Source of the DNA: Lachnospiraceae bacterium
GTDB lineage: Bacteria > Bacillota > Clostridia > Lachnospirales > Lachnospiraceae
Assembly (NCBI GenBank): GCA_017387565.1
Contig: JAFOEY010000004.1
Coordinates: 62,001-126,000 of the forward strand
Reading direction: 5' to 3'
Length of the DNA: 64,000 bases
Part shown: positions 45,380-54,646 of the stretch, in pieces
How positions within the stretch are numbered: position 1 is the stretch's first letter
Layout of the letters: every line of letters starts with the position of its first letter
The notes under the pieces: model-generated
Seen by the model: only the letters and a program-made list of their open reading frames with translations
Database searches by the model: none
What the model was told of the DNA's origin: nothing
Position numbers and translations under genes: made by a program

Positions 45380-46111
45380 TCAGACGATTCCGGCTTGCTC
45401 AAGATAGGCGCAGATATTTTTATAATAAATCTGTCCAAAAGAAATTGAACGATCTGAGAAAATGATTTTATGGTGTTTCATATCAATTCCCGAAACACAT
45501 CTCATATTGACAACAACTCCTTTTGCACACAGGATAAAATCATAATTTTCAAATTTATGAAGCGTGTCATTTCCGGAACAGTTTGTAATACTGAATTGTT
45601 CCGTATAAGTATAGACCATTGCATATTTTTTATGGTGTTCTATGTAAAGTATTTCTGAAATACGAACACTTTTTATTACTCCACCACTTTTAAAATAGGC
45701 AAACTTTTTTTCTATTTTGTATTTATGGAATTTTAGTGCATTTTCAATGAGTTCCTGAGCATAGTTTTGGTCAAACTGGGGTTCCATAATTCCAAAACAA
45801 TGAAGTTCTCCCAGAAAATGCTGAATATTTACTTCATCTGTTGTAACCACAATAATTGGAACAAATGCCGTTTCTTCTTTTTGCCTCACCTGTTCAATAA
45901 AGCGAATTCGGGAATCGTCATAACGATGCTTCATAAATACTCTGACAAAAATCAGTTCAACATTTCTGCAAAATATAATGCGATACGCCTCTTCTAAATC
46001 TGTTGTCCGCAACACATCAGCGCTTTTGCACATTTCAGCAATCAATCTGCATAACCGGTCCAGCTGCTTGCTCTTTTCATCCAATACCAGTATTTGTTTT
46101 TTGTTCTCCAT
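45380..46111 (-). CDS. LytTR DNA-binding regulator with degenerate receiver domain
   Basis: A protein of 243 residues. The N-terminal domain has the receiver fold outline (QILVLDEKSKQLDRL, then VPIIVVTTDEV), but the phosphorylated Asp is missing: the strand reads ELIFVRVFM instead of LIFLDIxM. The C-terminal half is a LytTR domain (about 140-240: GVIKSVRISEILYIEHHKKY, LHKFENYDFILCAKGVVVN), which binds DNA. So it probably works without phosphorylation, or as a constitutive or ligand-driven factor. The ATG follows GAAGGAGGG. No histidine kinase or peptide pheromone gene is adjacent. Confidence 0.85.
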   Translation of the reverse strand: MENKKQILVLDEKSKQLDRLCRLIAEMCKSADVLRTTDLEEAYRIIFCRNVELIFVRVFMKHRYDDSRIRFIEQVRQKEETAFVPIIVVTTDEVNIQHFLGELHCFGIMEPQFDQNYAQELIENALKFHKYKIEKKFAYFKSGGVIKSVRISEILYIEHHKKYAMVYTYTEQFSITNCSGNDTLHKFENYDFILCAKGVVVNMRCVSGIDMKHHKIIFSDRSISFGQIYYKNICAYLEQAGIV

Positions 46112-46132
46112 TTAATAACCCTCCTTCAAAAT

Positions 46133-46178
46133 AAAAAATCCCCAAAACAAATAAACTGCATTTGTTTTTGAGGATTTT
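46133..46178 (-). terminator. Intrinsic terminator of argJ
   Basis: Stem AAATCCTCAAAAACAAAT / ATTTGTTTTGGGGATTT on the minus strand with one mismatch, followed by a run of T. It lies about 100 bases after the argJ stop and before the LytTR gene. Confidence 0.75.
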
Positions 46179-46278
46179 ATCTCAATACTTCGTATTTTTC
46201 ACTGTAGTTACAGTAACAAGTATCTTTTTTCCCAAAATATCATTTTCACTACGACTTTTTTATTTCATTTATGGATTT

Positions 46279-47523
46279 TTAAGAACGGTAATCACCATTT
46301 ATCTTCACATAATCATAAGTCAAATCACATCCCCATGCCTTTGCATGTTCTGTACCCTGATGCAAATCAATCTGAATAGATATCTCATCGGAAGACAGGA
46401 TTTTTGCCGCTTTCTCTTCTGAGAAATCAACCCCGGAGCCATTTTGGCAGACAGCGATGTTTCCAAACTCCGATTCCAGATCCACATCCACTTTGTCAAT
46501 ATCAAAATCAGCCTCTGCATATCCGATAGCACACAGAATCCGCCCCCAGTTGGCATCTTCGCCAAACATGGCACATTTAAACAATGGTGAGCGAATGACA
46601 CTTTTTGCAACAATGATGGCTGTGTCCTGATTAGGAGCTCCCTTTACTTCACATTCCAAAAGCTTTGTTGCTCCCTCGCCGTCTTTTGCAAGCATCTTTG
46701 TCAAATTCATCAGAACAAGGTACAATGCTGTGCAAAATGTTTCATAATCTTCATTTTCCGCATCAATCTTTGGATTCTGCGCGGCACCATTTGCCAGAAC
46801 ACAAAGCATATCGTTGGTGGACTGGTCACCGTCAACACTCAGACAATTATAAGTGATTTTTACAATCCGGCTCAGTGCTTTTTGCAACAGGGAGACATCA
46901 ATAGAAGCATCTGTTGTAACAAAATTCAAGGTAGTAGCCATATTGGGATGAATCATTCCGCTTCCCTTTGCCATTCCCCCGAGAGTCACTTTCTTTCCTT
47001 TGATTTCAAATGTAACGGCAACTTCCTTCATAACCGTATCCGTTGTCATTATGGCATATTCCGCTTTTCCGTGATTAGCTGCAGCTAACCCAGAAACCAG
47101 TTCATCGATATGGGATTCTATCGGTTCAATGGGAAGGATTTGTCCGATAACACCTGTAGATGCAACAATCACTTCATCGACCGGAATACTAAGGGCTTCG
47201 GCAGCCAGCTGCGCCATCCGCTCCGCCTTTGCTTCCCCGTCTGCATTGCAGGTATTGGCATTTTTACTGTTTGCAATGATGGCTCTTGCTTTATTACCAC
47301 TAAGCTGCAAATGTTTTTTGGTAACCAGGATCGGTGCGCCTTTTACTTTATTCTGTGTATAAACAGCAGCCGTATCACAGACCCGTTCACTATATACCAA
47401 TGCCAAATCGTTTTTTTCTTTATCCGGATTTAACCCGCAGTTTAATCCGTTTGCGACAAATCCCGATGCCGCACACACACCGCCTTCCACATAAGTAAAT
47501 CCAGGTTGTTCTGTAAATTTCAT
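46279..47523 (-). CDS. argJ: Bifunctional ornithine acetyltransferase/N-acetylglutamate synthase
   Basis: Recycles the acetyl group between N-acetylornithine and glutamate in arginine synthesis. It is 414 residues. The protein cuts itself into two chains at the Thr in MIHPNMATTL, which is present, near residue 195. Other motifs (GGVCAASGFVANGLNCG, GDQSTNDMLCVLANG) are intact. The start follows GAGGAGTTGGG. No argB, argC or argD is nearby, so the arginine pathway is dispersed. The terminator at 46133-46178 ends the unit. Whether it is bifunctional or only transfers acetyl groups cannot be told from sequence. Confidence 0.95.
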   Translation of the reverse strand: MKFTEQPGFTYVEGGVCAASGFVANGLNCGLNPDKEKNDLALVYSERVCDTAAVYTQNKVKGAPILVTKKHLQLSGNKARAIIANSKNANTCNADGEAKAERMAQLAAEALSIPVDEVIVASTGVIGQILPIEPIESHIDELVSGLAAANHGKAEYAIMTTDTVMKEVAVTFEIKGKKVTLGGMAKGSGMIHPNMATTLNFVTTDASIDVSLLQKALSRIVKITYNCLSVDGDQSTNDMLCVLANGAAQNPKIDAENEDYETFCTALYLVLMNLTKMLAKDGEGATKLLECEVKGAPNQDTAIIVAKSVIRSPLFKCAMFGEDANWGRILCAIGYAEADFDIDKVDVDLESEFGNIAVCQNGSGVDFSEEKAAKILSSDEISIQIDLHQGTEHAKAWGCDLTYDYVKINGDYRS

Positions 47524-47619
47524 AATCCCAACTCCTCTGTCGTTATCTTTATTATCCGATTCTGTCTTTTTTATTTAATTTCTCTACTATTTCACTTTCT
47601 TTTACGCTTTGCGATTTTG

Positions 47620-48300
47620 TTAGTGCAATTTTGTGATTTCACAGACTGTTAACGTCTCACCACAGACCGTAAATCGGATGTTGTATGATTCATAAGTCAA
47701 TCCCCATATACGTGTTTCGTCGTCAATAAATGCGGTTCTCGGATCCTGTTCCAACAGTTCAATCACGGTCTGCCTGATTCGCATGGGGAGTTTTTCTAAC
47801 AATTCATCCGGACACACAACATACAAATGATGCGAAAAAACTTCACCCGCAAAACCCATCGTTGCCTCCGGATAACTGTCTGCATATGGTAAATATGGTT
47901 TTATATCATAAATAGGTGTTTTGTCAAGCATATCCACACCGGAAACCCGCAATACAGATCCTTTTTTCTCATCTGATATTATTTCTTCCAATTTTACCAC
48001 CGACATCCCGATAGGATTGGGTCGGAAAGGTGATCTAGTCGCAAAAACGCCCATCCTTTTTCGCCCGCCTAATCGTGGTGGGGTCACCGTAGCGGCCCAG
48101 TGCTCTTTTTTTGATGCACAAAATTCCCACAAAACCCAGATATGGGAATATCCTTCCAATCCACGCAACGCCTCTTTACTGCGAAACTCCGGAAGAAATT
48201 CAATCAATCCCTGTGCGTCTTTTGCCAATCCACTCTGTCTGGGGATTCCAAACTTTTCCTTAAAGCCGGTATGAATGACCGCAATCTGTTTTATTTCCAT
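47620..48300 (-). CDS. trmO: tRNA N6-threonylcarbamoyladenosine methyltransferase TrmO
   Basis: Methylates t6A at position 37 of certain tRNAs using SAM. It is 226 residues. The family motifs are clear: LRGLEGYSHIWVLWEF, the signature GVFATRSPFRPNPIGMSVVK (about 93-112) and DMLDKTPIYDIKPYLPYAD. Its ATG has only a weak ribosome site, and a partial family A repeat lies 24 bases upstream, where its promoter should be. No obvious operon partner. Confidence 0.93.
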   Translation of the reverse strand: MEIKQIAVIHTGFKEKFGIPRQSGLAKDAQGLIEFLPEFRSKEALRGLEGYSHIWVLWEFCASKKEHWAATVTPPRLGGRKRMGVFATRSPFRPNPIGMSVVKLEEIISDEKKGSVLRVSGVDMLDKTPIYDIKPYLPYADSYPEATMGFAGEVFSHHLYVVCPDELLEKLPMRIRQTVIELLEQDPRTAFIDDETRIWGLTYESYNIRFTVCGETLTVCEITKLH

Positions 48301-48324
48301 GATGAACCAATTCCTATTTATATT

Positions 48325-48400
48325 ATGATGTTGGGGTCAAAAGGTATTTTGCCCCCATGATACCAACGGATTGCTACGCACTTTGTGCTCTCGCAATCCT
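48325..48400 (-). repeat. Family A dispersed repeat, right half
   Basis: ATGATGTTGGGGTCAAAAGG, TTTTGCCCCCATGATACCAA and CGGATTGC...GCAATCC modules in reverse orientation. The final hairpin is slightly mismatched. Its end overlaps the TAG stop of the CarD-like gene (48399-48401). Confidence 0.9.
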
Positions 48401-48695
48401 ATTCTTTATTTTGAGATTTTAAAACAAATGCAATCTCTTCCTGCCTAAGCTTTGGCATCTTCTCAACCTCTTCTTTTGAATAAGATCCCGCCTCATCGGC
48501 AGAAATCAGCTCACGCAAAAGAACCTCATGATGTTCAACAGGAATATAAGCATCCTGGACTTTTCCCGATACGGATTTTAAGTGATAATAGTATACACCC
48601 TCTCCGGCTTCTTTTTTAGCGGAAAGCTTTACAATATCTGCCACTTTACATACTCCCATTGATTCACTATATATATATTGTTTTTTTTCAAACAT
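48399..48695 (-). CDS. Small CarD/TRCF-type RNA polymerase-interacting domain protein
   Basis: A 98-residue protein with the CarD/CdnL Tudor-like fold: YSESMGVCKVADIVKLSA, then YYYHLKSVSGKVQDAYIPV and EVLLRELIS. CarD proteins bind the RNA polymerase beta subunit and tune promoter opening. This version is shorter than full CdnL (about 160 residues) and keeps mainly the polymerase-binding part. The start follows AGGAGA. The stop TAG lies at the border of a family A repeat, which may have trimmed the C-terminus. Confidence 0.75.
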   Translation of the reverse strand: MFEKKQYIYSESMGVCKVADIVKLSAKKEAGEGVYYYHLKSVSGKVQDAYIPVEHHEVLLRELISADEAGSYSKEEVEKMPKLRQEEIAFVLKSQNKE

Positions 48696-48716
48696 AGTAT
48701 CTCCTGTTCTTTTCTC

Positions 48717-51700
48717 TTATTCCGATCCGTTTAACTCCCGCATCAGGCGGATTAACTCATTTTTATCTGCAAAAAAAGTATCAAATAAAATCGGTTCAAA
48801 GGCCTCACCTCTGTCGTGTTTCATAATATCATATGCCTTTTCAAATGACATACCTTCTTTATACTGGCGTTTGGATACTAATGCGTCAAAAACATCCACC
48901 ACAGCCAGAATACGGGCGCACAACGGAATATTTTTACCGGAAAGCCCCTCCGGATATCCGCCCCCATTCCACTTTTCATGATGATGAGCTGCCAGCTTTT
49001 CAGCCATATCCACAAATTCCCTGTCAACAATTCTGGTCATATTATCCCGAATCAGCTTTCCGCCTGCGGCAGCGTGTCCTTTCATGATTTCGTATTCTTC
49101 AAAATCCAGCTTACCGGGCTTTTGTAAAATACGGTCCGGAACCGTAATTTTTCCAATATCATGAAGTGGAGAAGCCTTTTTCATATAATCGATAAAGGTT
49201 GGTGTCAAATCTTGTGTATACACATTATGCTCCAACATTTTATCCATAAGAAATCCCGCATAAATTGTAGTACGCTTAATATGTTCTCCGGTTGTACCAT
49301 CCCGACTTTCAATCAGGTTTGCCATACTGAAAATGATATCCTGCTGCAGCTGTGTAATCCGCTGCAACTGTTTTTGAACCATTCTTTCCAGATTTTTCCG
49401 ATAATCTTCCAACTCCAGGGTACGACGAACACGATGACGCAAAATTGCCGGAACAAACGGTTTCCCAATATAATCCACAGCTCCCATTTCAAAACAGGTT
49501 TCCTCTGTTTTTTCACTTCTGTCAGCTGTCAGGAAAATGACAGGAATATTACAATAACTACTGTGGGAACGTATCACGGACATAACAGCAAATCCATCCA
49601 TTTCCGGCATCTGAATATCAAGCAATATCAGATCCGGCTCCGTTGTTTCCAAAAATGCCAAGGCTTCAGATCCGGAAGAAACCGGTCTGACATCATAATC
49701 AGACGATAACAGTTTCTCTGCCATGGTCAGATTGATATTATCATCATCCACAACCAAAATCAGTTTTCTTGCGCGATAAGTCAAATGCTTTTGTGTTATA
49801 ATGGCTTCTGTTAAACGATCTTCGCTTTCTGATTCCAGTTCCCTTTTTATCACATTTTCATTGGGAACATCCTCTGTCTGTGTCGGTTCAACCATGGTCT
49901 GGATTTCATTTAACACACCCTCATAATGTGTGCACAATTCTTCAAATCCCGTATCAATAACAGCCACATCCATTGCTTTGGCTGCCATTTCCATCTTTTT
50001 AGCCTCTTCCGATAAATCCTTAGCCCCAATGCTTAAAGATGTACTCTTTAGTGCATGGACAAGTATCGCAAAATTATCCCAGTCCTTTTTCTCATAATAC
50101 TCACGCATGCCAAACATATATTTATCACGTTGCGACAAATATGTCTCCAGAATTTCCAGATACATCTCCTCACTGCCGGCACAATAGGTAAGTCCTGTCT
50201 GCGTATCGATTAAAGGTATTTTTTCATCTGCAGATTGCACAATCTCTTTGTTTTCATCTTCGGAATTTGTTTCTTCTGTGTCTGAATTCTCTTTTGATAA
50301 ATCAATCCACTTCTTTTTGGAAAGAACATTTTTCAACACAGTTTCAAGTGCTTCTGAATCCAGAGGTTTTGAAAGATAGTCGCTAAATCCCATGGACAAA
50401 TATCTTTCTTTGCTTCCCGTTACAGCATTTGCAGTCAGAATCACAACCGGTACATTCTCATATCCATCCAGTTTTCTAAGTTGCTGTAAGGTCTCTACTC
50501 CGTCCATTTCCGGCATCATATGGTCCATTAAAATCAAATCAAATGCATGTACCGAGCAAAGAGCCAGACATTCCTTGCCCCCCATCGCCGACATAATGGA
50601 GATTTCCGTTCCTTTCAAAAGTCCCTGAACAACTTTGATATTCATCTCATTATCATCAACCACCAAAAGTTCTACATCCGGCGCAATAAAAGAAAGTTGA
50701 TGTACTGTTTCTTCTTTTCTTATCAGATTATCTAAATCTCCCACAGTCTCTTTTCCGACTTTCTTTTGGGGTATGGCAACAAGAAAACGGGATCCTTTCT
50801 GATACTCACTTTCAACCCGGATTGTTCCATGCATTTCATCAACAAGACGTTTTGTAATACTAAGTCCCAGTCCTGTTCCCTCAATGGATCGATTTTTATC
50901 CGTATCTACGCGCGAAAAACTCTGATAAATAATTTCCTGGTCTTCTTTTTTAATACCACATCCGGTATCTTCAACTTCGATTAAAAGCTGTATGATATCA
51001 TGCTCGCATTCTGTCATACCAAAGAATAAAGAAACCGTGCCTTCTTTTGTATATTTTACAGCATTACTGGTCAGCTGATTGACAATCTGACGAATTTCCT
51101 TTTCATCTCCCTGTAAAACATTGGGAAGATTTTCATCCACACAAATTTTAACATTCAATTCATGTGCTTCTGCCTTGGCCTTCAAACTGCCTATTGCATC
51201 CCGAATCAAATCGGATAACAAATAGGGTTTCGGTAATAAATGAAGCTTTCCGGCATCTATCTCAGAAAAGTCCAATATATCTCTGATCAGGGACAGCAGA
51301 TTCTTCCCGGCATTTTGTATATTTCTCGCATATGACTGCACATTTTCATCACGGTTTTCCCTCAATATCATTTCATTCATTCCCAAAATCGTGTTAATGG
51401 GAGTTCGTAACTCATGTGATATATTTGCAAGAAATTTGGTTTTTGCCTCATTGGCAAGCATAACTCTCTGCTTATTGGATTCAGATACCAAAATATCCTG
51501 TCCCGTTTTCAAACACGCAAGAAAGAGCAAAATAATAATTCCCATACACATGGCAGTTCCGCTTCTTAAAAATGCCTGTTTGTAATACAGAATAATTTCG
51601 GTCAGACCGGAAAAAACCACTACCATAAGCCCAACTCCGACCAGACTGTATTCTTTAAACATTTTCTTTTTTATATCCACAAACATTGTCGATATAATAA

Positions 51701-52667
51701 CCACAACTGTTGCCAATATAAATACATGAGTTAAAACAAGACTATCCAGAAATTGAACCTTTTTTGTCAATTGCAAAACAGTAACAACAATCGTATCAAA
51801 TAAAGAATATGCCAATAAAACAGAATATATCTTTTCATACCGCTTCTTTTGAAGTTCATTCAAGTATAACACCAAAGACATCGGACCCAATATCAGTGAA
51901 TAAAAAGTCACCGCCACCATCATGGACACATTCGGAAACAAAAGCTGTCTGAATTCATTTTCCGAAAAAAGCCAGAAAGATAAGAAAAAAGTGAAAATTG
52001 CCAGATATTTGAGTTCAAATGGCTTTTTGAATACAGCGGTCAGAATTAAACAGACCACAACACAAAGAATGGATACAAACATAATAATAAACTGCAACAA
52101 AGTAACCATTCCGTATTGTTTAAATATTTGCAGCCAGATACTGTATTTATCACCAATCAGCACTTCACTGGTCTTTCCTGTAAAAGAGGAATCCGTGTGC
52201 ATTACAACAGTTATGGTTTTTCCGGCATCGGAAGCATGAATCGGAACAAAAACATAAGCTGTGGGACTTAGAGTCCCAAACGGTCTGCTATCCTTTGTCG
52301 AATAACTATATCTGTAAATACCGTCGACATAAAAGCTCATATCCTGCCAGTAGCTTTTAAAACAAAGATTCGTCTGCCCATATATAGCCTTTGGCAACGT
52401 CGTCTGATATACAACATTTTCACCACGGGCAGCATCAACTTTTCCGGGAAAATCTGCTTTTTCCTCTGTCCCATCCAGACAGATATGTATCCAGTCGGTC
52501 GCCAAAACAGAACATCCCTTTTCAGAAGATGTCTGCTGTAACGCTTGTGTCATACCTTCATCCGGCAGAAACATTTCGCCCAAAACAAAAAGCAAAATTA
52601 AAGAACATGCCAAAAATACAAATATATTTTTTATAAACCGAATCCATTTATTATCCTTTGTAAACAT
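48717..52667 (-). CDS. Giant hybrid histidine kinase with receiver-Hpt-receiver and HD-GYP output
   Basis: A protein of 1316 residues holding a whole phosphorelay. Order: TM (14-34), extracellular jelly-roll-like sensor (about 50-175), seven or so membrane helices (185-388), HisKA with His418 (ISHELRTPIN), HATPase (510-635), receiver 1 with Asp715 (LILMDHMMPEMDG), Hpt with His871 (VHALKSTS), receiver 2 with Asp1017 (LILLDIQMPEMDG), and HD-GYP with His1169-Asp1170 and GYP 1237-1239. The output should be cyclic di-GMP hydrolysis controlled by an external signal. The start follows GAGGA. A family A repeat lies just upstream. It has the parts of the split kinase plus HD-GYP pair at 17.8-22.6 kb in one chain. 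Confidence 0.93.
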   Translation of the reverse strand: MFTKDNKWIRFIKNIFVFLACSLILLFVLGEMFLPDEGMTQALQQTSSEKGCSVLATDWIHICLDGTEEKADFPGKVDAARGENVVYQTTLPKAIYGQTNLCFKSYWQDMSFYVDGIYRYSYSTKDSRPFGTLSPTAYVFVPIHASDAGKTITVVMHTDSSFTGKTSEVLIGDKYSIWLQIFKQYGMVTLLQFIIMFVSILCVVVCLILTAVFKKPFELKYLAIFTFFLSFWLFSENEFRQLLFPNVSMMVAVTFYSLILGPMSLVLYLNELQKKRYEKIYSVLLAYSLFDTIVVTVLQLTKKVQFLDSLVLTHVFILATVVVIISTMFVDIKKKMFKEYSLVGVGLMVVVFSGLTEIILYYKQAFLRSGTAMCMGIIILLFLACLKTGQDILVSESNKQRVMLANEAKTKFLANISHELRTPINTILGMNEMILRENRDENVQSYARNIQNAGKNLLSLIRDILDFSEIDAGKLHLLPKPYLLSDLIRDAIGSLKAKAEAHELNVKICVDENLPNVLQGDEKEIRQIVNQLTSNAVKYTKEGTVSLFFGMTECEHDIIQLLIEVEDTGCGIKKEDQEIIYQSFSRVDTDKNRSIEGTGLGLSITKRLVDEMHGTIRVESEYQKGSRFLVAIPQKKVGKETVGDLDNLIRKEETVHQLSFIAPDVELLVVDDNEMNIKVVQGLLKGTEISIMSAMGGKECLALCSVHAFDLILMDHMMPEMDGVETLQQLRKLDGYENVPVVILTANAVTGSKERYLSMGFSDYLSKPLDSEALETVLKNVLSKKKWIDLSKENSDTEETNSEDENKEIVQSADEKIPLIDTQTGLTYCAGSEEMYLEILETYLSQRDKYMFGMREYYEKKDWDNFAILVHALKSTSLSIGAKDLSEEAKKMEMAAKAMDVAVIDTGFEELCTHYEGVLNEIQTMVEPTQTEDVPNENVIKRELESESEDRLTEAIITQKHLTYRARKLILVVDDDNINLTMAEKLLSSDYDVRPVSSGSEALAFLETTEPDLILLDIQMPEMDGFAVMSVIRSHSSYCNIPVIFLTADRSEKTEETCFEMGAVDYIGKPFVPAILRHRVRRTLELEDYRKNLERMVQKQLQRITQLQQDIIFSMANLIESRDGTTGEHIKRTTIYAGFLMDKMLEHNVYTQDLTPTFIDYMKKASPLHDIGKITVPDRILQKPGKLDFEEYEIMKGHAAAGGKLIRDNMTRIVDREFVDMAEKLAAHHHEKWNGGGYPEGLSGKNIPLCARILAVVDVFDALVSKRQYKEGMSFEKAYDIMKHDRGEAFEPILFDTFFADKNELIRLMRELNGSE

Positions 52668-52700
52668 GTAAAATCCTCAATCTCTGTATTCGTGGATATC

Positions 52701-52776
52701 ATAATGTTGAGGTCAAAAGGTATTTTGCCCCCATGATACCAACGGATTACTACGCACTTTGCCTCCGGTATCATAT
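52701..52776 (-). repeat. Family A dispersed repeat, partial copy
   Basis: ATAATGTTGAGGTCAAAAGG, then CCCCCATGATACCAACGGAT, then a shortened inner hairpin and GGTATCAT. It is in reverse orientation, upstream of the giant kinase and downstream of the subtilase. Confidence 0.85.
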
Positions 52777-52837
52777 CCTAATTTTATCACATTGGAGAAA
52801 ATAGGAAAGAATAATTTTAATAAAAGAAGCAAATCTG

Positions 52838-54580
52838 TCATTCCGGATTTCTTAGACATAAGGCTCCGTATCCGGTCTTTTCATTGATGTCTATATCATC
52901 TTCCGGCAGTCTTTGGGCCCGCTTTGCCAAATATGCCTTACACTTTTCCCCATACATATAAGGATCCTTTCCCATAACAATTCCTTCCTGTAACAATCTG
53001 GCTGCCGCACCGGTTACAAACGGAGTTGCAAAACTGGTTCCGTTCACTCTCTCCGGTCCGCTTTCTGTCTGTGTCAACACCGATACGCCGGAAGCAACCA
53101 GCTCCGGTTTAACAAAAAAGAGATTATGATCAACAGCCTTTGCTACAAATCCTCTTCCGGAAAATTCCGCGTAAGCACGATAATTCATATTATATGCACC
53201 TACCGAAATTACTCTTTGTGCCGTTGCCGGTATCGTAATGGTTAGTTCCGGTGTGGGTTGCAAAAATACCGTATCCCTGCTTCTTGCCAAAGAAGACGGA
53301 AGATATAAATTATAATTTCCTGATTTTATAGAAACCTTTTCCAGTTCCAATTCCCAGGTGCCGGGATTAACTTCCGGATTTCCGGTAAAGGAAAAAAAGA
53401 TTTCTCTTTTCATTGTATAGGGCTGGGCTGTTCCGATATAAAGCAAAATATCCGTATTCTGAAGCGTGGTTCTGACAGTTTTTCCCCTGACATTATCCGT
53501 CTCAAATCTTATTGTTTCACCATTGGGCGAAATCAACCGAATATTATACTGGTCTACAGCCAGGAACCATAACTGCAGATTACTGGAGCGCTGATAATAA
53601 CCCATCTGAAAAAAAATACTTTTCCTGTTTTCAGTTAACATAAATCTGCCGCCGGTATGACCACCTGCAGCACCTTCGTTACCTGCTCCTACACATATAA
53701 CCATTTTTCCTGTTTGCGCGACTTCATTTATAAAACCTTCCAGAATGGAGGTTCCGTCATGAGGACCATAGGAATTACCAAAACTCAAATTCACAGCCAT
53801 CGGAAGATTTAATGCGATACACTTTCTTTGTACATAATCAAAAGCTCTCATGACGGATGTGGTCAAAGGAAAGCTTCTTTTGTTTTTTGTATCCAGTCTG
53901 ACTGCAATAAGCCATGCTTTTGGTGCTGCACCCATTAACTCCGGACTCACACTTCCGTCTTCTCTTCTTCCGTTTCCGGCTGCAATGGAAGCCACTCGTG
54001 TTCCATGCCCTGTTTCATCCCAGATGATACTGTTTTGTGTTGGCATTCCCCCTGCTTCCTTTTGTTGTCGGATATAAGCATTAATATCTTCCTGTGAATA
54101 TTCTGTCTTCGTCGTCTGGTCATAATAAAACAAAACACGACTGCTGCCATCTTCATTTTGAAAACAGGGAAGCATGACATCCAGACCACTGTCTATCAAG
54201 GCAATACATACACCTTCTCCCGTCAAAAGACTTCCGTCTTCTCTTCCTGTTAAGGAATTTTCCATGCATGCGGCAAGATTTCCCATCAGATCCTGCTCAT
54301 ACAATTCTTTCGGTTTTTCTGCATATTCTACCTGCTCATGTAAAAGAAACTCTTCGATTCGTTCTTCCGGTAAAGTCACAATTGCATATCCAAACTGCAA
54401 CGGTTCTATCCGAATTTCACGATCCTCAAACTGCAGAATATCCCCATGGTATTTTATAATAATTTCCCACCTTCCATCTGCTTCAATCCCTGCCGATAAC
54501 ACATCCGACTCTTCCAGTTCCTGCGTTGTGGCATCCATGGAAAGAATCAGAAGATCCTCTGCTTTCTGACTAATCTCCAT
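52838..54580 (-). CDS. Subtilisin-family (S8) serine protease, Csp-like
   Basis: A 580-residue protease with catalytic Asp130 (ALIDSGLD), His192 (GHGTRVASIA) and Ser516 (GTSFATPFVTGAA). An N-terminal prodomain-like region precedes about residue 110, and an inserted jelly-roll-like segment (about 330-440) resembles clostridial Csp-type proteases. No signal peptide is seen. The ATG at 54580 directly follows a strong hairpin and seven T, and its ribosome site AAGGG lies in the 3' arm of that hairpin. The alternative start at 54595 lies inside the hairpin. Substrate unknown. Confidence 0.88.
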   Translation of the reverse strand: MEISQKAEDLLILSMDATTQELEESDVLSAGIEADGRWEIIIKYHGDILQFEDREIRIEPLQFGYAIVTLPEERIEEFLLHEQVEYAEKPKELYEQDLMGNLAACMENSLTGREDGSLLTGEGVCIALIDSGLDVMLPCFQNEDGSSRVLFYYDQTTKTEYSQEDINAYIRQQKEAGGMPTQNSIIWDETGHGTRVASIAAGNGRREDGSVSPELMGAAPKAWLIAVRLDTKNKRSFPLTTSVMRAFDYVQRKCIALNLPMAVNLSFGNSYGPHDGTSILEGFINEVAQTGKMVICVGAGNEGAAGGHTGGRFMLTENRKSIFFQMGYYQRSSNLQLWFLAVDQYNIRLISPNGETIRFETDNVRGKTVRTTLQNTDILLYIGTAQPYTMKREIFFSFTGNPEVNPGTWELELEKVSIKSGNYNLYLPSSLARSRDTVFLQPTPELTITIPATAQRVISVGAYNMNYRAYAEFSGRGFVAKAVDHNLFFVKPELVASGVSVLTQTESGPERVNGTSFATPFVTGAAARLLQEGIVMGKDPYMYGEKCKAYLAKRAQRLPEDDIDINEKTGYGALCLRNPE

Positions 54581-54620
54581 AAAAAAACCCTTCATACATT
54601 TTTAATTATTGTATGAAGGG
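54581..54620 (-). promoter_or_regulatory. Hairpin with U-tract covering the subtilase ribosome site
   Basis: Minus strand: CCCTTCATACA, 11-base loop, TGTATGAAGGG, then TTTTTTT and ATG. The 11-bp stem is perfect. It looks like an intrinsic terminator of the receiver gene, but the U-tract touches the next start codon and the AAGGG in the 3' arm is the only ribosome site of the subtilase. Confidence 0.8.
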
Positions 54621-54646
54621 TCGTATTTTTTATTTCATGCAAAAAA

